Below, piece after piece: positions 1 through 9,199 of a DNA stretch of 64,000 nucleotides. The stretch is from Delftia tsuruhatensis (GTDB taxonomy: Bacteria > Pseudomonadota > Gammaproteobacteria > Burkholderiales > Burkholderiaceae_C), in the NCBI RefSeq assembly GCF_903815225.1, contig NZ_LR813084.1, positions 848,501-912,500 of the forward strand, read 5' to 3'. The translations under genes were made by a program, and so were the position numbers. The first letter of the stretch is position 1. Every line of letters begins with the position of its first letter. The notes under the pieces were generated by a model, which saw only the letters and a list, made by a program, of their open reading frames with translations, had not been told where the DNA came from and did not search any database.

Positions 1-2
1 AG

Positions 3-161
3 CAGCTGCGCGTGTGCACGCTGGCCGAGGCCCGGCCCGAGATGGCCGACATGCGCACCGTGGTGCTGGTGGGCAACAGCAGCACGCGCCACGTGGGGCG
101 CTGGGTCTACACGCCGCGCCACTACGGCATGGATGGCGGCTCCCCGGGCAGCGCGCCATGA
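3..161 (+). CDS. cobJ: Precorrin-3B C17-methyltransferase, C-terminal fragment
   Basis: Only the last 52 codons are in the window; the gene begins upstream. CobJ performs the C17 methylation and ring contraction of precorrin-3B to precorrin-4 in aerobic cobalamin synthesis. The visible tail reads LAEARPEMADMRTVVLVGNS, then a conserved STR and a Y-T-P-R-H-Y ending, which is typical of CobJ/CbiH C-termini. Its stop at 159-161 lies inside the 3' end of the opposite-strand cobK, so the two genes converge and overlap by 40 bases. The cobK/L/E/M/F genes next door support the assignment. Confidence 0.85.
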   Translation, partial: QLRVCTLAEARPEMADMRTVVLVGNSSTRHVGRWVYTPRHYGMDGGSPGSAP

Positions 162-889
162 GCGACCCAGTGCAGCACCGCCTGTACCGACTCGGTGCGC
201 GGACGGTCGGGCAGGCCGGGGCGCTGGACCATCACCACGGGCAGGCCCAGGCCACGCGCGGCATCGAGCTTGCCGCGCGTGGCCTCGCCGCCCGCGTTCT
301 TGGCCACCAGCCATTCGATGCCGTGCGTACGCAGCAGCGCCGCGTCATCGGCGGCGCTGAACGGGCCGCGGCCCAGCACCACCGAGGTGCGGGGCAGGGG
401 CAGGCTGCCGGGGGCGGGCGCATCGACCAGTCGCAGCAGGTAATGGTGCTGCGGCTGGCTGGCAAAGGCGTCCAGCTGCTTGCGGCCCACGGCCAGGAAA
501 ACCCGTGCGGGTGCCTGGGGCAGGGCGGTGGCAGCCGCTGCCATGTCGGGAACGTCCACCCAGCGTTCGCCGGCCTGGGGTTGCCAGGGCGCGCGCTCCA
601 GCGCCAGCAGGGGCGTGCCCGTGGCGGCGCAGGCCGCGCAGGCGTTGCGGCTCATCTGGGCGGCAAACGGGTGGGTGGCATCGACCACATGGCTGATGGC
701 CTGCGCGCGCAGAAACTGCGCCAGGCCTTCGGCACCGCCGAAGCCGCCCACGCGCGTGGGCAGGGGCTGGGCCACGGGCGCCCGGGTGACGCCCGCATAC
801 GAGAACACGGCGGCGATGCCGGCGCGGTGCAGGGCCTGGGCCAGCTGGCTGGCGCCGCTGGTGCCGCCCAGCAGGAGAACATGGGGCAT
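122..889 (-). CDS. cobK: Precorrin-6A reductase
   Basis: A 255-residue CobK/CbiJ-family enzyme that reduces precorrin-6A to dihydro-precorrin-6 (precorrin-6B) with NADPH. The N-terminus [20 protein letters not shown] is the expected Rossmann-like start. DATHPFAAQMS (about residues 68-78) and the C-terminal VAKNAGGEATRGKLDAA are family hallmarks. The open frame continues upstream, but the ATG at 887-889 places the first beta strand at residue 3, as in the family. It is the only gene of the block on the minus strand. Its start codon overlaps that of cobL (shared CATG), and its end overlaps cobJ. Confidence 0.93.
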   Translation of the reverse strand: MPHVLLLGGTSGASQLAQALHRAGIAAVFSYAGVTRAPVAQPLPTRVGGFGGAEGLAQFLRAQAISHVVDATHPFAAQMSRNACAACAATGTPLLALERAPWQPQAGERWVDVPDMAAAATALPQAPARVFLAVGRKQLDAFASQPQHHYLLRLVDAPAPGSLPLPRTSVVLGRGPFSAADDAALLRTHGIEWLVAKNAGGEATRGKLDAARGLGLPVVMVQRPGLPDRPRTESVQAVLHWVAHGALPGEPPSMP

Positions 890-2090
890 GACTGATCCCT
901 GGTTGACATTGATAGGCCTGAACGAGGACGGCCTGGACGGCCTGGCGCCCGCCGCCCGGCGCGCGCTGGACGCCGCCGACACCGTCTTCGGCGGGCCGCG
1001 CCACCTGGCGCTGGCCCGGGTGGGCGAGCGCGGCCGGCCTTGGCCCGTGCCTTTCGACGTGGCGCCCGTGCTGGCCTGCCGGGGCCGGCCCACGGTGGTG
1101 CTGGCCTCGGGCGATCCGTTCTGGTACGGGGCGGGCGGCAGCCTGGCGGCGCACCTGGCGCCGCAGGAATGGCGCTGCCACGCCCAACCCTCGACATTTT
1201 CGCTGCTCGCGGCCCGCCTGGGCTGGAGGCTGGAGGCCACGGTTTGCCTGGGCCTGCATGCCGGCCAGGTGCAGCAGCTGCTGCCGCATCTGGCGCCTGA
1301 ACGCCAACTGCTGGTGCTGCTGCGCGACGGCGCCGCCGTGGCCGCGCTGGCCGGCTGGCTGGTGCAGGAAGGCTGGGGCGACAGCCGGCTGCAGGTGATG
1401 GAGGCCGTGGGCGGCCCGCGCGAGCGCCGCCGCGCCTGGCCTGCGGCCGAGGCCGTGCAGGCCCTGGCCGCCGACCCCGCGCAGGCCCCGGTGGCCGTGG
1501 CCGTGCTGGCCCGGGGCGGTGCCGCCCTGCCGCAGGTGCCGGGCCGGCCCGACGCCTGGTATGCCAACGACGGCCAGATCACCAAGGCCCCGGCCCGCGC
1601 GCTGACCCTGGCGGCCCTGGCGCCGCGCCACGGCGAATGCCTGTGGGACGTGGGCGGCGGGTCGGGCTCGGTGGCCGTGGAGTGGTGCCTGGCGGGCGGC
1701 ACGGCCATCAGCCTGGAGCGCAATCCAGCGCGTGCGGACAACATCCGCGCCAACGCCACGCGCTTCGGCCTGCAATCCCGCCTGCGCGTGGTGCAGGGCC
1801 TGGCACCCGAGGCCTTCGATGCCTTGCAGGCGCTGGCGGCGCCCCAGGCCGTGTTCGTGGGCGGGGGCTTCAATGCCGCGCTGTTCGAGCGCCTGCGCGC
1901 GCTGATGCCCGCCGGCTGCCGCCTGGTGGTCAACGCCGTGACGCTGGAGACCCAGGCCCTGCTGGTGCAGTTGCAGGCGGACCATGGCGGCCAGTTGCTG
2001 CGCCTGGAGATCGCCAGCGCCGAGCCGCTGGGCCGCATGCGCAGCTGGAAGGCCGCGCGCCCGCTGGTGCAGTGGAGCTGGCAGCGATGA
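888..2090 (+). CDS. cobL: Precorrin-6B C5,15-methyltransferase (decarboxylating)
   Basis: A 400-residue fused CbiE-CbiT enzyme. It methylates dihydro-precorrin-6 at C5 and C15 and decarboxylates the C12 acetate to give precorrin-8. The N-terminal half (about 1-200) is the CbiE tetrapyrrole methylase, opening [12 protein letters not shown]. The C-terminal half is the CbiT methyltransferase with SAM loop [13 protein letters not shown] near residue 254, where the usual alanine or cysteine of DxGxGSG is a glycine. The ATG at 888 fits the family start and overlaps the cobK start codon. The stop overlaps the next gene by ATGA, implying translational coupling. Confidence 0.93.
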   Translation: MTDPWLTLIGLNEDGLDGLAPAARRALDAADTVFGGPRHLALARVGERGRPWPVPFDVAPVLACRGRPTVVLASGDPFWYGAGGSLAAHLAPQEWRCHAQPSTFSLLAARLGWRLEATVCLGLHAGQVQQLLPHLAPERQLLVLLRDGAAVAALAGWLVQEGWGDSRLQVMEAVGGPRERRRAWPAAEAVQALAADPAQAPVAVAVLARGGAALPQVPGRPDAWYANDGQITKAPARALTLAALAPRHGECLWDVGGGSGSVAVEWCLAGGTAISLERNPARADNIRANATRFGLQSRLRVVQGLAPEAFDALQALAAPQAVFVGGGFNAALFERLRALMPAGCRLVVNAVTLETQALLVQLQADHGGQLLRLEIASAEPLGRMRSWKAARPLVQWSWQR

Positions 2091-2581
2091 TGCCACCGGC
2101 ATCCATGGCCACAGCCCTCCACCGCTGCGGCGTGCTGGGCGTGGGCATGCACACGGACGCCCGGCCCGAGGTGCTGCAGGCGCTGTGGCAGCAGGCCCGG
2201 GACCAGCTGCAGCGGGACGGTGGCGCACCGCAGCCCCTGTGCGCCGTGGCCGTGCTGGACACCAAGGCCGGCCATCCGGCCCTGGCCGGCTGGCTGGCCG
2301 AAACCGCGCCGTCCGCCATCCTGGTGCGCGTGCCTGCGGAACAACTGCCGGGCCAGCCCGTGGTGACGCAGTCGCCGCGCATGCTGGCGCGCTACGGCAC
2401 GGGCAGCGTGTCCGAAGCCGCCGCGCTGGCCGCCGCCGGCCCCGGTGCCGCGCTGGGCGTGACCCGCCTGGTGGCGCAAGACGGCAGCGCCACCCTGGCC
2501 CTGGCACTGCGCCGGGCCGGGCCATTGAACTGTTGCCTGGCCCACGGCGGCCCGGCAGACCACCAAGGAGCAACGGCATGA
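2087..2581 (+). CDS. cobE: Cobalamin biosynthesis protein CobE (CbiG C-terminal domain)
   Basis: A 164-residue protein of the CobE/CbiG-C family, which acts on corrin-ring intermediates in cobalamin synthesis; its exact role in the aerobic route is not well defined. Signature features are [12 protein letters not shown] at the start, [18 protein letters not shown] in the middle, and the conserved [16 protein letters not shown] stretch before LALALRRAG. Two consecutive ATGs (2087 and 2090) are possible starts; 2087 overlaps the cobL stop. The end overlaps cobM by ATGA, and an AAGGAG Shine-Dalgarno for cobM lies inside its 3' end. Confidence 0.85.
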   Translation: MMPPASMATALHRCGVLGVGMHTDARPEVLQALWQQARDQLQRDGGAPQPLCAVAVLDTKAGHPALAGWLAETAPSAILVRVPAEQLPGQPVVTQSPRMLARYGTGSVSEAAALAAAGPGAALGVTRLVAQDGSATLALALRRAGPLNCCLAHGGPADHQGATA

Positions 2582-3420
2582 CCGTGCATTTCATCGGCGC
2601 CGGCCCCGGCGCCGCCGACCTGATCACCGTGCGCGGGCGCGACCTCATGGCCGCCTGCCCGGTCTGCCTGTACGCGGGCTCGCTGATCCCGCGCGAGCTG
2701 CTGGCGCATTGCCCGCCGGGCGCGCGCATCGTCAACACCGCCTCCATGAGCCTGGACGACATCGTGGCCGAGATCCAGGCCGCCGAGGCGCGCGGCGAGG
2801 ACGTGGCCCGCCTGCACTCTGGCGACCTGTCCGTGTGGTCGGCCATGGGCGAGCAGCTGCGCCGCCTGCGCGAGGCCGGCATCGCCTGCACCGTCACGCC
2901 CGGCGTGCCCTCGTTCGCGGCGGCTGCCGCCACGCTGGGCGCGGAGCTGACCCTGCCCGGCCTGTGCCAGTCCGTGGTGCTGACGCGCACCTCGGGCCGC
3001 GCCACCGCCATGCCCGAGGGCGAGAACCTGGCCGCCTTCGCGGCCACGGGCGCGGTGCTGGCCATCCACCTGTCCATCCATGTGGCCGCCAAGGTGCAGG
3101 CCGAGCTGCTGCCGCACTACGGCGCCGACTGCCCCGTGGCCATCGTCTGGCGCGCCAGCTGGCCCGACGAGACCGTGGTGCGCACCACGGTGGGCGCGCT
3201 GGCCGAGGCCGTGGCCACCCACATGGAGCGCACGGCCCTGATCCTGGTGGGCCGCAGCCTGCAGGCCGAGGACTTCGGCGAAAGCCGCCTCTACGCCGCC
3301 GACTACGACCGCCGCTACCGCCCGCTGGGCACGGAGCCGCGTTTTCCGGCCACCCATGTGCGCGAAGGCGCCGCGCTGGACACGGCGCGGGACACTCCAC
3401 TCGCCGAGGACGGCGCATGA
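2578..3420 (+). CDS. cobM: Precorrin-4 C11-methyltransferase
   Basis: A 280-residue CobM/CbiF-family tetrapyrrole methylase that methylates precorrin-4 at C11 using SAM. It opens with [20 protein letters not shown], the canonical GxGxGxxDL motif. [16 protein letters not shown] (about 77-92) and [15 protein letters not shown] (about 104-118) are family signatures. The ATG at 2578 overlaps the cobE stop and is preceded by AAGGAG; the TGA overlaps the cobF start. The C-terminal about 25 residues (after [14 protein letters not shown]) are a poorly conserved tail. Confidence 0.95.
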   Translation: MTVHFIGAGPGAADLITVRGRDLMAACPVCLYAGSLIPRELLAHCPPGARIVNTASMSLDDIVAEIQAAEARGEDVARLHSGDLSVWSAMGEQLRRLREAGIACTVTPGVPSFAAAAATLGAELTLPGLCQSVVLTRTSGRATAMPEGENLAAFAATGAVLAIHLSIHVAAKVQAELLPHYGADCPVAIVWRASWPDETVVRTTVGALAEAVATHMERTALILVGRSLQAEDFGESRLYAADYDRRYRPLGTEPRFPATHVREGAALDTARDTPLAEDGA

Positions 3421-4238
3421 GCGCGTCCCTGCCGCCCGTGGCCTTGAGCCTGATCGGCATCGGCACGGGCAACCCCGACCACCTCACGCGCGAGGCCCAG
3501 GCCGCCATGCAGGCCGCCGACCTGATCCTGCTGCCCCACAAGGGCGAGGACAAGGCCGAGCTGGCCGCCCTGCGCCGCGACCTCTGCGATGCCGTGATCA
3601 CCGCCCCCGGCCCGCGCATCAAGGGCTTCGACATGCCCGTGCGCCGCAGCACGGGCGACGACTACCTGGCCCAGGTCGATGAATGGCATGCCGCCATCAC
3701 GCAGCGCTGGCAGGCGGCCATCGCCGAGGCGGTGGCGCAGGGCCTGTCCCCCAGTGAAGAAGGTCAGCCGCTGCGCGTGGCCCTGCTGGTCTGGGGCGAC
3801 CCCGCGCTGTACGACAGCACGCTGCGCATTGCGGCGCGCATGCAGCCGGCGCCGCAAAGCGTCAGCGTGGTGGCCGGCATCAGCTCCATGCAGGTGCTGT
3901 GCGCCGCGCATGCGATCGCGCTCAACGGCATAGGCCGGCCCTTCGTGGTCACCACGGGCCGCCAGCTGCGCGAGCAGGGCTGGCCCCCGGGCGTGGACAC
4001 CGCCGTGGTCATGCTGGACGGGCAGTGCAGCTTCACCGAACTGGCCCCTGAAGACCTGCACATCTGGTGGGGCGCCTACCTGGGCATGGACCGCCAGAGG
4101 CTGGACAGCGGTCCGCTGGCCGAGGCCGGTCCGCGCATCGTGCAGGCCCGCGCCGCCGCGCGCCGGCAGCATGGGTGGATCATGGATATCTACCTGCTGC
4201 GGCGCGGCCAAGGCGCATGCCTATCAACGCAGCGGTGA
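3417..4238 (+). CDS. cobF: Precorrin-6A synthase (deacetylating)
   Basis: A 273-residue CobF. It methylates C1 of precorrin-5 and removes the extruded acetyl group to give precorrin-6A, a step restricted to the aerobic pathway. The tetrapyrrole methylase motif [15 protein letters not shown] is at residues 10-24. [16 protein letters not shown] (about 123-138) and the [13 protein letters not shown] stretch (about 155) are typical. It overlaps cobM by four bases (ATGA), so cobL-cobE-cobM-cobF form one translationally coupled unit. Its presence marks this as the oxygen-dependent route. No cobalamin riboswitch is visible here; if one exists it should lie upstream of the window. Confidence 0.93.
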   Translation: MSASLPPVALSLIGIGTGNPDHLTREAQAAMQAADLILLPHKGEDKAELAALRRDLCDAVITAPGPRIKGFDMPVRRSTGDDYLAQVDEWHAAITQRWQAAIAEAVAQGLSPSEEGQPLRVALLVWGDPALYDSTLRIAARMQPAPQSVSVVAGISSMQVLCAAHAIALNGIGRPFVVTTGRQLREQGWPPGVDTAVVMLDGQCSFTELAPEDLHIWWGAYLGMDRQRLDSGPLAEAGPRIVQARAAARRQHGWIMDIYLLRRGQGACLSTQR

Positions 4239-4317
4239 AGTAGGCATTGGCGCTGGCGACAGCCCCTGCGGCCGGGCTTGTGCACAATCAAGGGCTTTCG
4301 CCCAGCCTCTTTCCGCG

Positions 4318-5703
4318 ATGCAGCAAGAACCCGACTTCCTCCACAACCTGAACCAGGAATTCCGGGATGGCAGGCGCTGGCTGGACCGCACCATCGTGCT
4401 GGCCTATGCGGTCGCTGCCGGCCTGTGCGTGGTGGCCTTCACGCTGATGGCCGATGCGGGCTTTGAGCTTTTCGAGAGCATCTACCACTGGCAGGGCGGC
4501 TGGGCCGTGCTGCTGTGGATGCCTGCCGTCACGGCGGGCGCCGTATGGCTCACGCGCCGCTGGGCGCCGGGCGCGGCGGGCTCTGGCATACCGCAGGTGA
4601 TCGCCACGCTGGACCCGGCGCTGGACCCCGCCCAGCGCGGGCGTTTCGTGTCGCTGTGGCTGTCGTTCTCCAAGATGGTGCTGGCCAGCGCGGGCTTCGC
4701 GGCGGGGCTGTCGATCGGGCGCGAGGGGCCGTCGGTGCAGGTGGCGGCCGGCGTCATGCACCATGCGCGGCGCTGGTTCGGACCGCATTCGGGCATCAGC
4801 AGCCATGCGTTGCTGGTGGCTGGCGGTGCGGCCGGCATCGCGGCGGCCTTCAATGCGCCGCTGGCGGGCGTGGTCTTCGCCATCGAGGAGTTGTCGCGCA
4901 AGCTGGAGTCGCGCTCCAGCGGCCTGATCATCGCGGCCATCGTGCTGGCCGGCCTGATGGGGGTGTCGGCCTTCGGCAATCTCAGCTATTTCGGGCGCAT
5001 CCAGGTGCCCGGCCTGACCTGGGACGCGCTGCTGCCCGGACTGTGCGTGACCCTGGCCTGCGGCGTGCTGGGCGGGCTGTTCGCCAAGCTGCTGGCGGCC
5101 TCGCTGACCCGCGCGCCCGAGCGGCTGAACCAGCTGCGCGCGCGCTTTCCCATCCGCTTCGCGGCAGCCATCGCGCTGGTGATCGCGGTCATCGGCATGG
5201 TGACGGGCGGCGCGACCTTCGGCGCCGGCTCGGAGGCCGTCAAGCACATGCTGGCGGGGCAGGCCGACGTGCCCTCCTTCTATGTCACGCTCAAGTTCGT
5301 CGCCACCTGGCTGTCGGCCTGGGTGGGCGTGCCCGGTGGCATCTTCGCGCCATCGCTGTCCATCGGCGCGGGCGTGGGCCACAACGTGGCCAGCCTGATG
5401 GGCCACGACATCGCGCCCGCTCTCATCGCCATGGGCATGGCGGCCTTCCTGGCCGCCGTGACCCAGGCGCCGTTGACGGCCTTCATCATCGTCATGGAGA
5501 TGGTGGATGGCCACTCCATGGTGCTCAGCCTCATGGCGGCGGCCATGCTGGCCAGCCTGGTCTCGCGCATGCTGGCCCGGCCGCTGTACGAGACCCTGGC
5601 CCAGCACATGCTGAGCCTGGTGCCCGCGCCGGCAGCGCAGCCGCGGCCCGAACCTGAAACCGCGCCCGCCCCTGCCAGGGACCAGGACAGGCCGGCGAAC
5701 TGA
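4318..5703 (+). CDS. ClC-family chloride channel or chloride/proton antiporter
   Basis: A 461-residue polytopic inner-membrane protein of the ClC family. The three anion-pathway motifs are present: GSGIPQ (about 88), GREGPSVQ with the gating glutamate (about 133), and GGIFAPSLSIGAG (about 340). APLAGVVFAIEEL (about 180) carries the double glutamate whose second member is the proton glutamate in antiporters, so exchange rather than a pure channel is plausible. The C-terminus is short and Pro/Ala-rich, with no CBS domains. The ATG at 4318 is chosen because the hydrophobic core begins about 25 residues later. The CACAAT at about 4282 could be its -10 element. Confidence 0.9.
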   Translation: MQQEPDFLHNLNQEFRDGRRWLDRTIVLAYAVAAGLCVVAFTLMADAGFELFESIYHWQGGWAVLLWMPAVTAGAVWLTRRWAPGAAGSGIPQVIATLDPALDPAQRGRFVSLWLSFSKMVLASAGFAAGLSIGREGPSVQVAAGVMHHARRWFGPHSGISSHALLVAGGAAGIAAAFNAPLAGVVFAIEELSRKLESRSSGLIIAAIVLAGLMGVSAFGNLSYFGRIQVPGLTWDALLPGLCVTLACGVLGGLFAKLLAASLTRAPERLNQLRARFPIRFAAAIALVIAVIGMVTGGATFGAGSEAVKHMLAGQADVPSFYVTLKFVATWLSAWVGVPGGIFAPSLSIGAGVGHNVASLMGHDIAPALIAMGMAAFLAAVTQAPLTAFIIVMEMVDGHSMVLSLMAAAMLASLVSRMLARPLYETLAQHMLSLVPAPAAQPRPEPETAPAPARDQDRPAN

Positions 5704-5817
5704 CCCTGGCGCGCTTGGCTGACAGCCGATGGCGAACCGCGATGGCCTGGCTGCGATGCAGGCCGCGCCATGCTCCCATCCGTAGGTCTGAAACAGAACC
5801 CAGGAAAGGAGCACGCC

Positions 5818-6327
5818 ATGTGGGAGGAAGTGACGGAGACCCTGGTCGAGGAATTTTCCAGCCTGCCCGATGCCGCCGAGGTCACGCGCGTCATGGTGCG
5901 CCTGCTGCTGGCGGCCCTGCTGGGCGGCATGGTCGGCTACGAGCGCGAGCACAAGGGCAAGGCCGCGGGGCTGCGCACCCACATGCTGGTAGCCATGGGC
6001 GCGGCGCTGTTCGTGCTGGTGCCCGAGCGTGACGGCATGCACATCGCCGACATGAGCCGCGTGATACAGGGCGTGGTGGCCGGCGTGGGTTTCCTGGGCG
6101 CAGGGGCCATCATCAAGCGCGATTCCGAAGAACAGGTACAGGGCCTGACCACCGCAGCGGGCATATGGATGACGGCAGCCATCGGCGTGGCCTGCGGGCT
6201 GGGGCGCGAGGCCGTGGCCCTGCTCGCGACGCTGCTGGCCCTGGCCATCCTCATGCTGTTGCCGCGCGTGGCCAGTGTCCCGGTGGTACGCAAGGAAAAC
6301 GGCCGGAGCGAGGAGCAGGGCCGGTGA
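5818..6327 (+). CDS. MgtC/SapB-family membrane protein
   Basis: A 169-residue membrane protein of the MgtC/SapB (YhiD) family. It holds the conserved blocks LLLAALLGGMVGYEREHKGK (residues 28-47), AGLRTHMLVAMGAALF, GVVAGVGFLGAGAIIK and GLTTAAGIWMTAAIGVACG. It consists of the transmembrane domain only and lacks the C-terminal cytosolic domain of true MgtC, so a magnesium or virulence role should not be assumed. AAAGGAG lies 8 bases upstream of the ATG. It is a separate gene 114 bases after the ClC gene on the same strand; both are ion-related membrane proteins. Confidence 0.9.
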   Translation: MWEEVTETLVEEFSSLPDAAEVTRVMVRLLLAALLGGMVGYEREHKGKAAGLRTHMLVAMGAALFVLVPERDGMHIADMSRVIQGVVAGVGFLGAGAIIKRDSEEQVQGLTTAAGIWMTAAIGVACGLGREAVALLATLLALAILMLLPRVASVPVVRKENGRSEEQGR

Positions 6328-6435
6328 GGCGCAGCGGGCATCGCAGGCGCTGTCCGTGCGGCATGCAGGCTGCCAGCGGCGGGACGTGGCCGCGACGGGC
6401 CTGCATCCTCACCCGATGTCAGGTGCCCGCACCGA

Positions 6436-8667
6436 TCAGAAATCCATGCTCGCGCTCAGCGAGAACGTGCGCGGCCCGCCCAGCGTCATGTAGCCCGATC
6501 CCGGATAACCGCCGACGGAGGCCCAGTAGTTGCGGTCCGTCACGTTGTCCACGCGCAGGCGCAGCGTCAGCAGCCGTCCCTGGACTTCGGTCAGGTAGCG
6601 CACGCCCAGGTCCAGGCGGTTCCAGCCGGCCACGCGCAGGCTGTTGACGTCGTTGGCATAGGTGGCGCCGGTGTGCACCAGGCGGCCATCGACCGTCAGG
6701 CCGTTGAGGCCGGGCACATCCCATTCCGCGCCCACGGTGGCCTGGAAACGCGGCACGCCGATGACGCGCTTGCCGGTGGTGCTGGCATTGCCCGTGCTTT
6801 CCTGCCTGGCGTCCAGCCAGGTGGCGCCGCCCAGCAGGCGCAGGCCGCGCGCGGCTTCGCCGAAGACGTTGAACTCCAGGCCCTGGTGGCGGTCCTTGCC
6901 GGCCGAGGTGAAGCGGTTGCCGTCGATCAGCGAGCGCGGCTTGTCGGTGGAGAAGAAGGCCAGGCCACCGCCGAGCTTGCCGCCGTCGTACTTGACGCCC
7001 ACTTCCTTTTGCCTGGTCACGTAGGGCGACATCTGCTCGCCCGCGTTGACGATGACGGTGTTGCCCGAACGGGCCGGCGCTGTTTCGCCCTGGGCCAGGC
7101 CCTCGATGTAGTTGCCGTACAGCGACACCTGGGGCGTGAGCTTGAACACCGCGCCCAGCACGGGGCTGGTGCGGCTCTGGTCATAGGCCGTGCGCACGCC
7201 GCCCGGGCTGGTGACCACGCCGCCGCTGACCACGCGGTAGGAGACCGAATCCGTCTCTATGGCCTGGCGGCGCACGCCGGCCGTGACCAGCATGCGGCCA
7301 TCCATCAGCGACAGCGTGTCGCCCAGCGCGAAGCTGTGCAGGCGGGTGCCCCGGTTGTAGGCGGGGTTGGACAGGTCGTTGCCCAGGTAGTTGAGCGGCG
7401 TGATGGCGTAGTAGCCGGGGTTGTAGAGATTGGTGTTGAGCGCATTGCCCAGGCTCATGCCGTAGGCGTTGTAGACCTTGAGGTCGAAGGCCGAGTAGCT
7501 GGCCACGATCTCATGGCCCACGCTGCCGGTCTGCAGCCGTGCGCGCAGGCCCAGTTCGCCCGTGCTCACGCGGTCCTTGCGCGCATTGTCGAAGCGGCTG
7601 GCGGTGGCTGCGCCGTTGCCGGTGGCCGCCAGCGTGATATTGGCCAGCGAGTTGTTCTCCGTGCTGCGGCGCAGGCCGTAGGCGGCCCAGGCCGTGACGT
7701 TGCCGTTGATGTCCCACTCGCCGCGCAGCGTGCCGAACAGGTCGCGTTCGTCGGAATAGCTCCAGGGCTGGGCCCAGTTGGAGGAGGCATCGGGCGCCGA
7801 GGGGATGGCGGCCAGCCCTGCGGCCGGCGTGACGTTGGTGCGCGTGCGCTTGAGGCGGTTGTCCTGCCAGCCGATGTCGCCCGACAGGCGCACGTTGCGG
7901 CTGCGCCAGTCCAGGCCCAGGGACACCAGGTCCAGCCTGGAGCTTTCTCGGTCGATGGCCGTGTCGCCGCCACGGTGCGCGGCGTTCAGGCGGATGCCCG
8001 TGCTGTCGCCGGGGCCGAAGCGCCGGCCCACGTCGGCCGCCACGAAGGCCTGGCCGCCGCTGGCGATGCCGGCCGTCACGCGCGACAGCGGGTCGCTGCC
8101 CGCGCGCTTGGGCAGCAGGTTGATGTTGCCGCCCAGGCCGCCGCCGTTGGGGCTGGCGCCCATGAGGAAGGTCGAGGCGCCGCGCAGCAGCTCCACGCGC
8201 TCGAACAGTTCGGTGGCGATGTACTGGCGCGGCAGCAGGCTGTACAGGCCGTTGTAGGCCACGTCGTCCGAGCCCAGCACGAAGCCGCGCACGAAGTAGG
8301 CCTCCTGGAAGTTGCCGAAGCCGCGTGCCATGCGCACGGACGGGTCGTTCTGCAGCACGTCGCCCACGCTCTTGGCCTGGCGGTCCTGGATCAGCGCGCT
8401 GGTGTAGCTGGTGATGGAGAACGGCGTCTCCAGGTGGTCGCGCGTTCCCAGGATGCCGGCCCGCCCGCCACGCGCCACCTGGCCGCCCGCATAGGGCCTG
8501 GACAAGCCCTCGGCCGACGCGTCGGCGCTGGCCTCCACGGAGACGGTGCCCAGTTCGGGCATGACGGCCGTGGAGGCGGACGGGGCGGTCTGTGCCCAGG
8601 TGCCAGCGGACAACACAAGGGCCATTGCCCCGGCGATCGGGGTCAGCGTGTGGAGGGGGGAGTGCAT
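6436..8667 (-). CDS. TonB-dependent siderophore receptor
   Basis: A 743-residue outer-membrane receptor. The ATG at 8665-8667 gives a signal peptide (MHSPLHTLTPIAGAMALVLS with cleavage after TWAQ). The plug domain follows: QAKSVGDVLQNDPSVRMARGF, then YFVRGFVLGSDDVAYNGLY and ELLRGASTFLMGASPNGGGL are typical of the TIGR01783 siderophore class. The long beta-barrel ends in FSLSASMDF with a terminal phenylalanine. A Fur-box-like site lies 14 bases upstream, so iron repression is expected. The substrate cannot be read from sequence. It is downstream of, and on the same strand as, the genes at 8778 and 9200. Confidence 0.94.
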   Translation of the reverse strand: MHSPLHTLTPIAGAMALVLSAGTWAQTAPSASTAVMPELGTVSVEASADASAEGLSRPYAGGQVARGGRAGILGTRDHLETPFSITSYTSALIQDRQAKSVGDVLQNDPSVRMARGFGNFQEAYFVRGFVLGSDDVAYNGLYSLLPRQYIATELFERVELLRGASTFLMGASPNGGGLGGNINLLPKRAGSDPLSRVTAGIASGGQAFVAADVGRRFGPGDSTGIRLNAAHRGGDTAIDRESSRLDLVSLGLDWRSRNVRLSGDIGWQDNRLKRTRTNVTPAAGLAAIPSAPDASSNWAQPWSYSDERDLFGTLRGEWDINGNVTAWAAYGLRRSTENNSLANITLAATGNGAATASRFDNARKDRVSTGELGLRARLQTGSVGHEIVASYSAFDLKVYNAYGMSLGNALNTNLYNPGYYAITPLNYLGNDLSNPAYNRGTRLHSFALGDTLSLMDGRMLVTAGVRRQAIETDSVSYRVVSGGVVTSPGGVRTAYDQSRTSPVLGAVFKLTPQVSLYGNYIEGLAQGETAPARSGNTVIVNAGEQMSPYVTRQKEVGVKYDGGKLGGGLAFFSTDKPRSLIDGNRFTSAGKDRHQGLEFNVFGEAARGLRLLGGATWLDARQESTGNASTTGKRVIGVPRFQATVGAEWDVPGLNGLTVDGRLVHTGATYANDVNSLRVAGWNRLDLGVRYLTEVQGRLLTLRLRVDNVTDRNYWASVGGYPGSGYMTLGGPRTFSLSASMDF

Positions 8668-8680
8668 GGAGAAATCGATA

Positions 8681-8695
8681 TGAGAATGATTCCCA
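8681..8695 (-). promoter_or_regulatory. Fur box-like operator
   Basis: The 15-mer TGAGAATGATTCCCA matches the 7-1-7 Fur motif TGATAATnATTATCA at 11 of 14 informative positions. It lies 14 bases upstream of the siderophore-receptor start, where bound Fe-Fur would block transcription or initiation. Iron control is inferred from this match and from the receptor family. Confidence 0.75.
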
Positions 8696-8777
8696 TCCAT
8701 TTTATCGATGCCGATTCCACCGGTCAGGCGTACGGGAAAATGTGTCTGTTCGTGCCCACGCTCGGTGCAGCCTGCTT

Positions 8778-9173
8778 TCAGGCCTGTGCCAGCCACTCCA
8801 TCGAACGCTGCCGTGCATCACCGTCCTCCTGCACGAAGGCGATGCGCATCCCCAATGCCTTGCCCATGCCCTGCATGGCCAGGCGCAGGGCGGCGGGCAC
8901 GACGCGGTCTCCCGTGATGACGACCATGCCCCGGCACAGCTGGCGCATGCGTTCGCGGTTGCGCTTGAAGAACAGGGCGCGTTGCTTGCGCTCCTCGTGG
9001 CTTTCCTCGGGGTGGTCGCCGGGCAGTTGATCGGTCAGCAGCACGAAGGGCCGGCCCTGGTCGAGCAGGGATTCCAGCTGGCCTTCGGCGGATGCCTCCG
9101 TGCCGGCGCGAGCTTGCTGAGCATCGTGCCCGCGCAGGTAGACCAGGGGAAATCGGGTGGTGTCCAGTTGCAT
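8778..9173 (-). CDS. Small protein of unknown function near the siderophore receptor
   Basis: A 131-residue soluble protein that I do not recognise. It begins MQLDTTRFPLVYLRGHDAQQ and has a strand-like FVLLTDQLPG segment. A charged helix follows (EESHEERKQRALFFKRNRER), then GMVVITGDRVVPAALRLAMQ and an alpha/beta-looking C-terminus with LGMRIAFVQEDGDA. No signal peptide or membrane segment is seen. AGGAG lies 10 bases before the ATG. It is 27 bases downstream of the PPOX gene, suggesting co-transcription, and 110 bases before the receptor gene. A link to iron is only contextual. Confidence 0.7.
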   Translation of the reverse strand: MQLDTTRFPLVYLRGHDAQQARAGTEASAEGQLESLLDQGRPFVLLTDQLPGDHPEESHEERKQRALFFKRNRERMRQLCRGMVVITGDRVVPAALRLAMQGMGKALGMRIAFVQEDGDARQRSMEWLAQA

Positions 9174-9199
9174 GGCATGTCTCCTGAAAAGGGGGGCCG

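Noticed and set aside
345..3092. Long minus-strand open frames (over 800 codons) across the cobalamin block
   Set aside because: Only cobK (122-889) has family sequence; the rest is antisense to cobL, cobE and cobM.
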